Shown: positions 50,685 through 62,620 of the stretch, in pieces | How positions within the stretch are numbered: the first letter of the stretch is position 1 | Layout of the letters: the number at the start of each line of letters is the position of its first letter | Assembly (NCBI GenBank): GCA_947685225.1 | Contig: CANTUV010000035.1 | Location: 6,579,501-6,643,500 of the forward strand | Reading direction: 5' to 3' | Source of the DNA: Garcia nutans | Lineage: Eukaryota > Streptophyta > Magnoliopsida > Malpighiales > Euphorbiaceae | DNA: 64,000 bases | The notes under the pieces: model-generated | Told to the model about the DNA's origin: nothing | The model's input: the letters and a program-made list of their open reading frames with translations, nothing else | The model's database searches: none | Translations under genes and position numbers: made by a program

Positions 50685-51353
50685 TTAGGTTGTTCACGGG
50701 TCGAATTGAGCAGGGTTTAGTCTTGGCCCAAGACCCGGCCTGAACAAACTTCGAGCCATAAAGTTGGGTCCGAAACTCAACCTGTGGCCCTAATGACCCA
50801 AGTTTCTTAGGTCACTCGGGCTCCTCGGGTCCAATAATTTTTTTTATTTTTAATTTTTTCAATTATTTTTTAAAAAAAATTTTAAAATATTTTTACAATT
50901 ACTTAATGCTTTTAATCTAATTAAAAATATTTTTATTTGACCTTAATTCTTAGATTGCATAAAATAAGTTTAAATAATAAACATTATTTATTTTAATATA
51001 GTAAATATATATTTTTTACATTTAATCTATATTTTAATTATTATATTTATAAATATTCAAATACTATATTTAACAAATACATAACACAAACTAAAATGAA
51101 AATAATTTATAAATATATATAATCAATCACTTAATTTATTTTATCTAATCTAATAAAATTTAAAAAAATAAAAAAAAATTATATAAATTATTTTAGATCG
51201 AGCTGGGTCAACCTGAGATTTTTACTTCGAGCCCGAAGCCCAATCCGAACTATTTGAGTTCTTTAAAATCAACATGAGACCTGGCCCAATTTGATCGAAC
51301 AGATCCGAGTTGAGTCGGGTTGATCGAATCCTTTGGATATATAAACACCCCCA
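50685..51353. mobile_element. small non-autonomous hAT element with perfect 8-bp target duplication
   Basis: The flanks are identical: TATAAGAT at 50677-50684 and at 51354-51361. The ends TTAGGTTGTTCACGGG and the inverse of TGGGGGTGTTTATATATCC are related. G/C-rich subterminal zones contain CGGGT, GGCCC and GAGCCCGAAGCCC-type phrases of the kind seen at the ends of the large hAT element, around an AT-rich core. At 669 bp with no reading frame it depends on a transposase made elsewhere. It lies about 1.05 kb upstream of the HD-Zip start codon. The intact duplication suggests it is one of the younger insertions here. Confidence 0.85.
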
Positions 51354-51361
51354 TATAAGAT

Positions 51362-52402
51362 GTAATTAAATCTCACTATATCAAATAGTAGAACTTTACT
51401 GCTAAAAACTAACATATATTGCTAAAATACTAATGGAAAAATATTATTTTTTAGTTTACTTTTCTTCTTGAGCATTGAATAGGAGATATATTTTTCATTA
51501 ATAACACTTGAAATTTCCACATATTATAATTTGTTTATATGTTAAAGAATAATTGGCCAACATAATGTTTTTTTTATGAAAAATAATATTGTCATTACCA
51601 GCCTTTTTTATTGTTAATATTTCTATATTGCATATCAAGAATAATAACAGTATATAAATGAGGCAGAAATTTCCAAGTAAGCTCAAAAGAAAAAAAGAAA
51701 AAAGAAATAGTTATAGATATATAATAATTGATTGATGTAAAGTAATTAAAAACTATACATATATATATATATATATACGCATATATTATATGTAGAAAGA
51801 AAATGAAAATTAAGTGGTAATAGTTAAATTTGGTACGTTATTGGGTGGCGAACCGCTGAGCGAATCATTCCCTTGATGTGTCTCCCACTCCCATGTGAAC
51901 TGTATAGTATCAATTCTAGAGATATATATAGAGAGAGAAAGAGACTTTTTTTTGAACTTTTTCTTTTCTTGTTTGTTTGATACGATAATATACATATATG
52001 TGAGAAAATATAGGCGGAAAATAATAGTGGGGTTCAAATGGTCAACCTTTGTATAGAAGAGAAAAGATTAGAGAGATAAAGAGATATAATAAAGAAAGCA
52101 AAGAAAAAGAAACAGAAAGAGAGAGAGGTCCTTCATAATTTCCATGCCCTCCCAAGATTCGTTTCTCTACTCAATTCATTCCTTTGATTAACAATTATAG
52201 CCACCCACCCACTTATTAAAAAGTCTTACGCTTCCATTTCCTCTTCTTAAAATCCCCCCTCTTCTTTTCCTACAACCCTCTTCTCCATATCTCTCCCTCC
52301 TTCTCTTTCTTTCTTTCTTGCATAAACCCATTCTTTTTTCCTCTATATTCTTGATCTTTAAGAACCCATTTGTTTACTTGTATAAAGTTTGGTTCTTGGC
52401 TA
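51362..52402 (+). promoter_or_regulatory. upstream region and 5' leader of the HD-Zip II gene
   Basis: The last about 250 bases are strongly pyrimidine-rich (CTCTTCTTTTCC, TCTCCCTCCTTCTCTTTC and similar), as in plant 5' leaders. Further up lie a TA run at 51757-51777, ATATATATAGAGAGAG near 51922 and GAGATATAATAAAG near 52080, the last a possible TATA region. AATAATTGATTGATG near 51722 resembles AT-rich homeodomain targets, but such text is common in this DNA. The transcription start cannot be fixed. Confidence 0.45.
52144..52191 (+). promoter_or_regulatory. possible 15-codon upstream open reading frame
   Basis: An ATG at 52144 opens MPSQDSFLYSIHSFD and stops at 52189-52191, about 210 bases before the main start codon. 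If the mRNA begins upstream of 52144, this could reduce translation of the HD-Zip protein. I know of no conserved peptide like it in the family. Confidence 0.25.
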
Positions 52403-53843
52403 ATGGGTTGTCTTGATGATGCTCTTGTTCTTGGGTTAGGTTTCACAGCTTCAAAACAAGAAAATAATAATATTACTCAAAAACCCAAGATTATTAAGCC
52501 ATCGACAACTAATCATTTTGAGCCTTCACTTAGCTTGGGTCTTTCTGGTGAGATTTATACTAATAATAGCAATAATAATTTCAAGGATCATCATGATTTT
52601 GTTGGTGTTGGTGGTGATTTAATGTTTAGTCAGCAACAGGCAGCTGCTGTTTCTCCTCATCATAGTCATAGTGCTGTTTCTTCTTTCTCTAGCGGTAGAG
52701 TTAAAAGAGAAAGAGATCTTAGCAGCGAAGAAATAGAAGTAGAGAGAGTTTGTTCAAGGATTAGTGATGAAGATGAAGATGGTACGAATACTAGAAAGAA
52801 ACTTAGGCTCACTAAAGAACAATCTGCTCTTTTAGAGGAAAGTTTCAAACAACACAGCACTCTCAATCCTGTAAGTAATTAATTAACTAATTAATAAATT
52901 ATTTTTTTCTTTTTTCTTTTATTTTTCTTTAGTTAATTTTTTTGATTTATTTATTAACAGAAGCAAAAACAAGCTCTGGCAAGGCAGTTAAATCTGAGGC
53001 CTAGACAAGTTGAAGTGTGGTTCCAAAACAGGAGAGCAAGGTACACCATCTTGAGTTCATTTTAACCCTCTTAATCTATAAATAAAAAAAAATTCTATAT
53101 TTTGATTTATTGGTTTCAAAATTATATTTAAAAATGAAAATTTTATAATTTTTGAGATAATTTTTAATATTAATAAATAAAAATTTATTAATAAGTAAAA
53201 ATATTTAAAAAGAGAAATACTAATTTCAGATAGTGATTGGTGGATAATAAATTTTTTTATTGATTAAAAATTATTGATTAAAAATTTATTTATAAAAAGA
53301 TATATTATAATTAATATTTTTTAATTAATAAAAAAATTATATAATAATCACTTTTTAAAATAACTGAAATTATTATTTTTTATTAAAAAATAAAAGCCCA
53401 CAAACAAAAGTTTTTCATATATCCGAAAGGAATAAGAAAGATGGAAGGTATCTATGCTTAAAGCACACAAGGTCCAAGTACTTAAAAAAAATTAATTATT
53501 CTTGAGGGCTTTTAATTAATTAATTAAAAATTAAAATGAATTTTACAGGACGAAGCTGAAGCAAACAGAAGTGGATTGTGAGTTCCTGAAGAAGTGTTGT
53601 GAGACATTAACAGATGAAAACAGAAGGCTACATAAGGAACTTCAAGAACTGAAAGCTTTGAAACTGGCACAACCCTTATACATGCATATGCCAGCAGCCA
53701 CTCTCACTATGTGCCCATCTTGTGAAAGAATTGGTGGTGTTTCTGATCATTCTGCTTCCAAAAATAATATTAATAATCCTTTTTCAATGGCTACAAAGCC
53801 TCACCATTTCTATAATCCCTTCGCCAATCCTGCAGCTTGTTAA
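52403..53843 (+). CDS. HAT22-like: HD-Zip class II transcription factor (HAT22/HAT9-like)
   Basis: Three exons: 52403-52870, 52961-53040 and 53549-53843, with GT-AG introns of 90 and 508 bases, giving 280 residues and a TAA stop. The start is the first ATG in frame ([13 protein letters not shown]); codons further up lack ATG. Features: LSLGL at residues 43-47 (EAR-type repression motif); [13 protein letters not shown] at 93-105, conserved in this subclass; homeodomain at about 129-185 with [11 protein letters not shown] in helix 3; leucine zipper with Leu at 196, 203, 210 and 217; and CPSCE at 238-242, the class II hallmark linked to redox-sensitive DNA binding. It ends [10 protein letters not shown], like Arabidopsis HAT22. 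Length and intron phases suit the family. Class II members act as nuclear repressors in shade, auxin and hormone responses. The exact paralogue is not certain. No lesion was found. Confidence 0.95.
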
Positions 53844-56800
53844 ATATCATTTTAGAACAGAAAAAAAAAAAAGGTATAGATTCCCCTCCCCCCCCACCAC
53901 CACAATCCCTCTTATTTTTTTTTTGGTTAAGGGCTTGTAGTCAAAGATTAATGTAATTAATTATTTTGTAGAAAATAGTTATAAAATTACCGTTATTACT
54001 ACATGTTTGTATATGGTTCAGAGTATATAAATTAAATCTATATTATATATGGAGGCATGCACGATATCATTTGAGTTGATTTTTATTGTATAGTTTCTTT
54101 TAATTATTATTTATTATACTATGTATTTTTTGTCTGTTTCGTATTTATTTTTATTTAATATCAAACAAATAAATTCTGAAAATAAAATTCAGTGTATTTA
54201 TCATACTATTAAGAGCATAAGAAATATATATATATATATATTTGAAAGCAGCATAAGAAATATTATTTTATTTACCAGATTTTTTGAAAAAAAAGTAATA
54301 ATTTCTGACATTGACAATAATAAGTTATTGTAAAAAATTAATCCTACAAACTGGGTCAAGAATGTTGATAATATAATAAGTCTAAACCTAATTTTAATTA
54401 ATATAATAATTAATGAGTCATGATGCAATGATGAGGTATGACTAATGAGACACTGCCAAGTCATGCTTTTTTTTTTTTTTATTTTGGTAGTTTTGCAGTT
54501 ACTCTCTCTTTGTTAGTAGTTGTGAAAAACATAATAATAATATTTAATAAAATATTAAAATCATTTTTCAGAATTTTACGAGTTTTAAATTTGTATTTTA
54601 AGATTGAACAAGTGAAACGCTCATGGACCGTTACACGGACATGGGTGTGGAATATACTTCAAAAAAATAAGTTTAATTTAAATTTTAATAAAAAAATATA
54701 TGTGAAAATGGAAGAAGATAATGATAAATGATTTGAAGGTGATGATTAAGTGAGAGAGAGAGAGAGAGAAGGAAGTGGGCGGTTAGCTCACGTGTGTGTG
54801 TCCCTCTTTATATTCAGTTGTGTTTTAGAAAGATAAAGAGAGAGAAAGGGCAAAAGGGTCAATAAATGAGTGGTGGCAAGAGGCGTGTAGACAAAGAAAG
54901 CAGTAGTGATTCACTTGAAATATAATATTAGTAATTTTACAATTTGTTTTCATTAACAAAAATAATTTTATTTTTTAAATAAAAATAATTATTCAAAATT
55001 TAATCATAAGAAAGGTATGTTGCTTGCACTTATATCTTGAATTTGAATATAAATATTCTCTTCTTATAGATAATTAATAAAAAAATTACTCTAATAATTT
55101 TTGTTGAATAAATTTGAGAAAATTTTTTAAAAATTGGCAATTATCTGTTGAAAATTATTATAGAGAGAAAAAAAAAAGGAGAAAAAGCTGAGTCAGGTGA
55201 GGTGCCTGAGTCTTTAAGGGTAGGAGTGGGTCAGATGCCACGTGATTTAGCAATGGGGGTGGGGTCTCTTATCATCATGGGATTTTTGCTATGAACGTCA
55301 GATTATATGACTCTTCTATCATATGGGACCCTCACTCCCTCCTCTTTTGATGGTTTAAAATTCCAAATCCCATCACGAAAAGTTTTTTAATATTCCAAGT
55401 TTATAATATTTAATTCGTTATTAATTTTAATTAATTTAACATTAAATTTTTATCTACTTAGGTTGAAAAATAAAATTTTAATATTTAATATATAATTATT
55501 ATTTTAAATAATTTATTATTAAAATAATATTAATAATTATATTAAATAAAAAATATTAAAAATATTTTATTTTTAAATAGTCAAACATATAATATTTGAG
55601 CTTATAACTAAATTAAAATTTGACAAAATATTTGAAGATATATTAAAATTTATACCATTAAAAAACAAATTCAATTTCAATGCTAATTTAAATAAATTTG
55701 GAATCTTGAATTAAAATCTTTTACTTAAATACACTCATGTACAATCTAATAATAATTATATATTTTTTTAACACATTCGGATTTGATTTCTTTCTACTCA
55801 TTATGTAGTAGTAAAAAAAACACCTTTTACTTAATGAACGGTTCAAATTGAATTTTATTTTATGTAATTTATTCTTAAAAAAAAAGAAAAATCAAAAGAG
55901 AAAAACCCTAAATGTACGCTATCATGATTTGGCGTGGACATTGTGCATTGAAATGATGAGAAGGTTCTCTCTTCAAATATTCCACACATCTATACATTGA
56001 TGCCCTGAAATTATGGTGTGGACCAATAAATGATGAGGGGACTTTCCTGCAAAAGTTGGCACTTTCCCGGAAACTCACTCTCTCATCATCAATACTCTAT
56101 TATTTATTTATTTTTTCTTTTTCACCATCGAAATTAGTCACCATCTTTTAAATTAACTTTCTATGATTTCTTCAATAATCAAAACCACCACCTATCTACA
56201 AAACAATTATCATTCCCTTTGAAAAATCTACATTTGAATTTTTCATCTCTTTCGAAGAAAAAATATATTTAATATTAATTTCAACTAATTTATTTTCTTA
56301 AGTATGATTACATATATAAGTCGGTATATATATATCTCATAATTTTATTATATTAACTTTATTTTTTTTACATTCAAATATAACTTAAAGTTAAATATAA
56401 CTTAATGTTAAATATATATTTTTTTGTATAGATTCAAATTTAATTTTTTCTTCTTCTATATTATAATATTAAAAAAAATTAAATTTTTTTATTTTTAAAA
56501 TATAATGAATCATTCATGCCAAAATAAAATAATATTACAATAAAAAAATTATTTTTATGATGTTAAATAGTTAGAATTTTTTTATTTATAATAAAAAATT
56601 ATTTATTAATATTTAAAAATATTGATGAATTTTACTAATTTAGTCATTCGATTACTATCTTTCTCCACTAAAATATGCAAACCTCTATCAATGATTATAA
56701 ATTTAGTATTTGTTTTTTGGGTTTTCAACTTCTTTTACTAAATAATTCAATAGAATTGTTTCTTTGTCTCTTGGCCTATTATAAAGTGATAGTCTTTGTT

Positions 56801-59800
56801 GAGGAAACCGAATTCAGTTTTGTGGGGAAAGAGCAAAAGTTTGGTTTGAAAATGATGACAAAGTCGCTTGTTAAACTTATATTATTCCTCAAAACAATTT
56901 GAAAAGGAAATTAAATTAAATTAGATTTTTTTGATTAATTAGTTTATAATATAATTAATATTATCATCATATAGATTTGATTTACGTGTGGATACACGAA
57001 AATATAATACAAAAAATACCAAAGACGTGTCTTGTGTTGGATTAATTGTCGGCCTCTCGAGGTTTATATATGCCATTAAACATGGACATGATGTTATGGA
57101 TGAGATTGTACCTATTTCATCCAATTATTTTAATTATTTCATTTTAATTATTAGTTCCCTTTATCTGTTTCTATGTACTATATATTAATAATTTGAAAAT
57201 ATATATAATATGATAATAACGTAATAATGGAAATGTATTTGGTACTGAAATTATAATTTCTTTTAATCTATTTGCGTTTTTCTTTTCGATTTTGCAGGTT
57301 TGTGTTAATGTTTCTAATGGCAATTTAGTTGCATTTGAAGGAAAACATATTATTGTTTAAGTTGGAAATTTGAAGATTGTCTTTTTCCATGACTATGTTT
57401 CTAATTTGTTGTGTCATACTTCATTCAAATGTATCTTTTATCAAGAAATCATCTCATCATTTTCTCTTGAACCTTAATTCTATCAAAAGCTCTAATGTTT
57501 AGTAAAAATCAAGAAACTACCAAAATTCATAAAAAAAAAAAAAGGAAATTCATATATAGTGTAAGTGAAAATTAAGCAATTAATTATATAGTGTAGGAAA
57601 TTCCTTTGTAATCATTCTTTGCTGAAACATTAATTGGTCACTTTTTAATTAATACTTAAGAAAGAGAAAGGAACATAAAATAATATTATTTGATGTAATA
57701 AGTCATACATAAATAAATATAAAAAAATTCACATTAACAGAAGGTAGAAAAAAAAGATCCAATTATTTTTATTAATTTCTTTTTAAGGGAACGAAATATT
57801 ATAAACTCCTTGAATTGTAAAAGACATGCTATACAGACCCAATTAAAACGCAACAAGACTATTATTAATAATTTAATAATTTAAATTATTAAAAATAATA
57901 CCAATCCTTTCTGTCAAAAAAAAAAAGAGATCACTATGCTTGTTTGGCATCATCATTAACCAAATTGGCCTAAACCACAAATAAACATCTTGCCTATATG
58001 TATGATTTTCCACATGTAAAACTATATATTAATTCCTAGGTTATTAGTCCAATTTTTGACTATGATATAATGCCCAAATTCCACCTAATTCCAACAATTC
58101 ATTTCCACTAATCCGTCATATAATAGCAGAAAATTGCATAAAATAGGTGGTGATTGGATTAAATGTTAAGAAATCAAAAGGTATAACCCATTCTAACATT
58201 AAAGATTACTCTTTTTACAAATTAATTTTATCTACTGTGAAGAATCTACAAAAAAAAAAAAAACTCTAATAAAAAGTAATAACCCGCACACATATATTAT
58301 TAAAGTAATCCCACATAGGTAATAACTCAAATATGCTTTTCCCCATTTAATTATTAATAATAAAATTTATTTATTCTATACATAAAAAAAATTAATCCCA
58401 CATAGATTTGGGATGAAAAAAAATATATGGATTAATATATGGTGAGGAATTATCACTTAAATATTTAGTGCTAGACATTTTAGGTATGACAATATTCAAT
58501 ATACTAATATCCAATATATTAATAGGTGTGTGTTGTGATTTTAGTACTTAAAAATTCCAACACTTTAAAGAAGAGAAAAACTTATCACTAATGACATTCC
58601 TCTGTGCAAAATTGATTATAAGCTTTCTACAGACATACATATTTGCTAGATTAATGAATTAAGAAATAAAATAAAAAAATAGGTACTTAAATTAGAGATT
58701 TTAAAGTTGAATTCTGAAAAGAATTAGTTGAAGGAACCGCTGCATTGAATTGCAGATTCCCAAATTTAGTCAAGAAACGATAATGACATGATTGAAATGA
58801 AAATTATAATATTGAAATAATATAAATTAACTTTTATGTTTAAAATTTACCTTGAAAGACTGTAGAGAAAGAGTTCTTTGCTGTGAAGGTAAGAATATTG
58901 AAAATAAATATATAAACAAAAAAAAATTAATACATATAGCTATTATGTGGAAGATAAATATGATATGTAGATAGGAAAAATAATTAGTAAAGAAAGGAAT
59001 CATAAAATAATCTATTAAATTATTAATAATTGCATATTAAGAAAACTCGTATTATTGTTTAAATTTTTATTGCAAAAAGTAAAAAATACCCACGTATTAA
59101 TATTTTCTTTAATTATTTGAATAAATAATTATATTTCAAAGATATATTTAATTTATTTAATAAATTACATGTAAATTTATTTAACAAATAAATCAATTCT
59201 TAATTATATGTAAATTAATTCTTCCATATCTAATGCCAAATTAATGAATTGTTTTAATTTCTCAATTGTGACGAATTAAATTTAAAATTAATTTACAGCA
59301 AATTAAATCCTAATTTTTTTAATTTTCACAACTAATATTGAATATTAATTACAAATTTAATTATTATCACTAAAAGCTCATCGCTCCATGTGGCCTGGAA
59401 AATGAAAGTAAGCAACTAATTATCATATTATATAAACCACTGAAAATGTGATAAGAAAATAATAATTATTCTGTTAATGGAATAATTAACGGTGTATTTG
59501 TGTGTGTGGACTACAATCGTTGGGCTGTTGAGAGAATATAATTAAAACTGTAAACTGCCTTAATTAGTTAGTTGGTAGTGGGTATATATAGTTTTCAATA
59601 TGGAATAATAGACTATAAATAGTACTTGTAGGGTTCCATTAATCTCAAAATAAAATTAAGAAAAAGACTGGACTAGACTTTGGTATCTCTAAATAGGAGA
59701 AGCCTACCTAAAACAATATTTATCAATAATTGACCTAAATATTTGATTTAATTAGTTGATTCCTACAAATGGGCATAATATAAAATACCCAATAAGTCAA

Positions 59801-59853
59801 AAACAATGATTAAAATTTCTTCATTCATCATCTTTCTTCATGTTTTTTGCTTC

Positions 59854-59893
<40 letters not shown>

Positions 59894-60145
59894 TCATACA
59901 CGAAAAACGATATTATAAAGATTCAGAAATTTAAAGCAAAAGATATCACTAACATGTGATTTTGTAGCCTTCCTTCAAGACATATGATTTCCTCTTGAAA
60001 GGTCCCATTTAACTACACTCTATATATTCTCTAACAAAGTCGGCAACTATGTATTTATGATTTTCTCTACTTTTCAAGTACTCTATCTATACTTTTGGAC
60101 TGCTTTTGTATTAAAAAAAAGGAAAAAAAAAAAACACAATGTGTA
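53844..60145. other. intergenic DNA downstream of the HD-Zip gene
   Basis: No second gene is recognised. A C-rich run (CCCCTCCCCCCCCACCACCA, near 53885) follows the stop codon, probably in the 3' untranslated region. About 54745-54900, 55180-55360 and 55905-56100 are less AT-rich; they contain GCTCACGTGTGTG (near 54787) and GCCACGTGATT (near 55238), G-box-like cores, but no coding signal. Around 56675-57190 short open frames exist without family similarity. The remainder is AT-rich with homopolymers. Confidence 0.55.
59853..59892. repeat. ATA trinucleotide microsatellite
   Basis: About thirteen AAT/ATA units in a row, roughly 250 bases before the copia LTR. Confidence 0.9.
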
Positions 60146-60376
60146 TGATAAGTATATCAGAATATTAAATGAATTACATAAGAAGAAAATATTAGGATGA
60201 CAGCTCTCTTTATTATTTTATAATTATTATTTTGTAAATATTTTATATATTTATTTTTGTTAATTTAGTTTCACTTTTCATGTAACTAGTTATTTATATT
60301 TCAGTAGTATATAAACTACTTCATATAATGCATTTGATCAAGTTAATATACAAAAACTTCTCTCAATATTCTCACA
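60146..60376 (+). repeat. probable 5' LTR of the copia element
   Basis: The right border is firm: the sequence ends CTCACA immediately before the primer-binding site. The left border is chosen at TGATAAGTATATCAG, a plausible TG start, giving 231 bases. It contains a TATA-like GTATATAAACTA near 60307. The left border needs the 3' LTR for confirmation. Confidence 0.5.
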
Positions 60377-60388
60377 TGGTATCAGAGC
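60377..60388 (+). other. retrotransposon primer-binding site (initiator Met-tRNA)
   Basis: TGGTATCAGAGC is the canonical sequence complementary to the 3' end of plant initiator methionine tRNA. It primes minus-strand DNA synthesis in most plant copia elements. It directly follows the LTR end, as required. Confidence 0.92.
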
Positions 60389-60414
60389 TTTGCAAAAAAA
60401 AAAAAAAAAACACA

Positions 60415-61300
60415 ATGAACTCTTCTCAAATGTCTCTCACGTCTTCAATATCTTCTTCTTCTTCTTCTTCTTCTACTGCCCATCATTCCGTTGCTGTTAA
60501 GCTTAATTTCAAAAATTATCTTGCTTGGAAGACTCAATTCATACCACTTCTCAACTACCAAAAAGTTACATCATTTGTCGATGGAACCCCTTCTCCTTTA
60601 GCTGTACAACTTGAGTCTTCCACACCACCAAACGAAATCCCAAATCCAGATTATGATTCCTGGTATCAAAAGGATCAAATGCTCTTGTCATGGCTTTTGT
60701 CTTCACTTTCTGAAGAAATTTTTCCATACGTTATTATATTAACTTCCTCTTATGAAGTTTGGAATGCTCTGGCTCAATCCTTTGGATCTGTTTCTCAAAA
60801 TTGTCAGTTGCAAATTAACATTGAGTTACAAGAACTCAAGAAGAATGACATGCATGTTTCAACTTATCTTCAACGTGCAAAAGGACTTGCTGATGAGCTC
60901 AAGGCTGCTGGTTGTGCACTATCACCAGCTGAGTTCAATGCCATTATTTATAGAAATATTGGCGCCGACTATCACCCTATCATCACTGCTCTTAATTTAT
61001 GCCAGGAATCTGTCTCTTTTCATGAGCTACATGGTCAATTAGTAGCACATGAGGTTCTTCTTAAAAGTTTTCATGTACTACCACATACGCTTATTGTGAA
61101 TCGACAAGTTTCTTTCCCTCAACCTCCATTACTTCCTACCCCAACACAATCACAAACATCAAAAAGGCCTTGGAACAACAACACCAAAACCAATTATCCA
61201 AAGTGTTAAATTTGTAGCTACCGGAACCACACGGCTGATAAATGTAGACGTTGTTACTCCTGCTCCAATAACAATCAGTCCAACTCTAATACTCAACATC
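60415..61300 (+). pseudogene. copia gag (UBN2-type) with broken zinc knuckle
   Basis: The frame opens at ATG 60415 (MNSSQMSLTSS) with a poly-Ser tract from a TTC/TCT repeat. Then come VKLNFKNYLAWKTQFIPLL, WYQKDQMLLSWLLSSLSEEI, LQELKKNDMHVSTYLQRAKG and FNAIIYRNIGADYHPIITAL, the usual gag order, running to residue 264. TAA at 61207-61209 then replaces the position expected to be Gln in the CQIC start of the CCHC knuckle; KC, stop, IC, NHTADKC is still legible beyond it. Gag forms the cytoplasmic particle that packages element RNA. The first 264 codons are intact. Confidence 0.85.
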
Positions 61301-62620
61301 ACATGCCTACTGTAAATCATTGTTCAGCCAGATTCCATAGATGTCAACACTGTTCTGATGGCGCCACAACTACTGCTTGGTACCTAGATACAATAGCCAA
61401 TTATCACACCACACTAGACATTTCAAGCCTTAGCATTGCTTTAAAATACCATGGTCCCGATCAACTACATGTTGGTAAAGGTTAAGGACTTAACATCACT
61501 CACACTGGTAACACTTTTCTTCCCTCTGCTCAAGGATCTCTATCACTCAAAAATGTTCTTCGTGTTCCAAATATTGTCAAAAATTTAATTTCTGTTCAAA
61601 AATTCACTCATGATAATTCTTGTTTCTTTGAATTTTGGCCTACTCAAATTTTTTTTGTTAAGGATCAGATTTTCAAGAAGGTTCTCATGCAGAGACCCAG
61701 TGAAGATGGTGTATACACTTTTCATTCTTGCCTTAAACAAGCCATGACTACTTCTGTTATGACTTTCAACAATTGGCACAATGCTTTGGGTCACCCTTCT
61801 CGTCAAACAGTCTCCAAAGTCATTCATCGTTTTCAATTACCATGTTCTAGTCTCAACCTTAATCCTTGTTCATCGTGTGCACTTGGCAAGTTGTCAAGAA
61901 TTCCATTAGCTTCTGTAGATCATAAGAGCACTGCTCTATTTCAAATAATCCATTCGGATGTTTGGGGACCAGCCCCTATGTTATCTAGTCTAGGACATCG
62001 TTATGTTTTGTTATTTGTTGATGATTATTCTTGGTTCTCTTGAATTTTATCTTTTGAAGAATAAAAGTGAAGTTTATTCTATGTTTTTGCAATTTCAGAA
62101 TTTAATTTCATGGCAATTCGATGCTCAAATTAAAGCATTTCATTTCGATTGGGGGGGAGGGGGGGAATACCAAAAACTTTATTATTATTTTCAAACAGTG
62201 GGTATTGTTCATCTGATTGCTTGTCCATATACTCATGAATAAAATGGTATTGCAGAACGTAAAATCAGACATTTTGTTGATACAGGTTTAACATTATTAG
62301 CTCATTCCAATTTACCAAAAAGATATTGGAACTATGCCTTTAAAGTTAGCATTGCTTCAATTAATAACTTGCCCACTCCTACACTTGGTAATGATAGTCC
62401 ATATTTTCGATTGTTCAATAAGCATCCTAAGTATTCTGATCTTAAGCCTTTTGGTTTTTCTATTTACCCCTTACTTCGTTCATAAAACAAACACAAACTC
62501 GATTTTCGTACAAAAGCTTGCATTTACTTAGGTCTTAGTCCAAATCATTGTGGTCATCGATGCTTAAAACCCCAATCCGGCCATGTCTACCTTGTCCGTC
62601 ATGTCCTCTTTAATCCCAAA
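61301..62620 (+). pseudogene. copia protease and integrase, broken
   Basis: The protease region shows WYLDTIANYH near 61378; the family has Asp-Thr-Gly, so the catalytic triplet is altered to DTI. TAA at 61483-61485 follows GKG, and SLKNVLRVPNIVKNLISVQK follows it. The pre-integrase zinc region has WHNALGHPSRQTVSKVIHRF and CSSCALGKLSR (61772-61900). The integrase core has FQIIHSDVWGPAP and LLFVDDYSWF; a frameshift near 62040 moves to the next frame (FYLLKNKSEV). Then come FDWGGGGEYQ, enlarged by a G-rich run at 62149-62166, and IACPYTHE, stop (62240-62242), NGIAERKIRHF. TAA at 62483-62485 precedes NKHKLDFRTKACIYLG. The acidic catalytic residues remain visible, but the reading frame does not. 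Confidence 0.85.

Noticed and set aside
52370..52402. Eleven extra codons before the HD-Zip start
   Set aside because: The frame is open but begins with TTG, not ATG; the family N-terminus begins at the ATG at 52403.
56675..57188. Short open frames on both strands downstream of the HD-Zip gene
   Set aside because: No domain, mutually overlapping, no splice or leader context.
60328..60414. Upstream in-frame extension of the copia gag
   Set aside because: It runs through the LTR end, the primer-binding site and an A tract; the gag start at 60415 after the leader fits the family.
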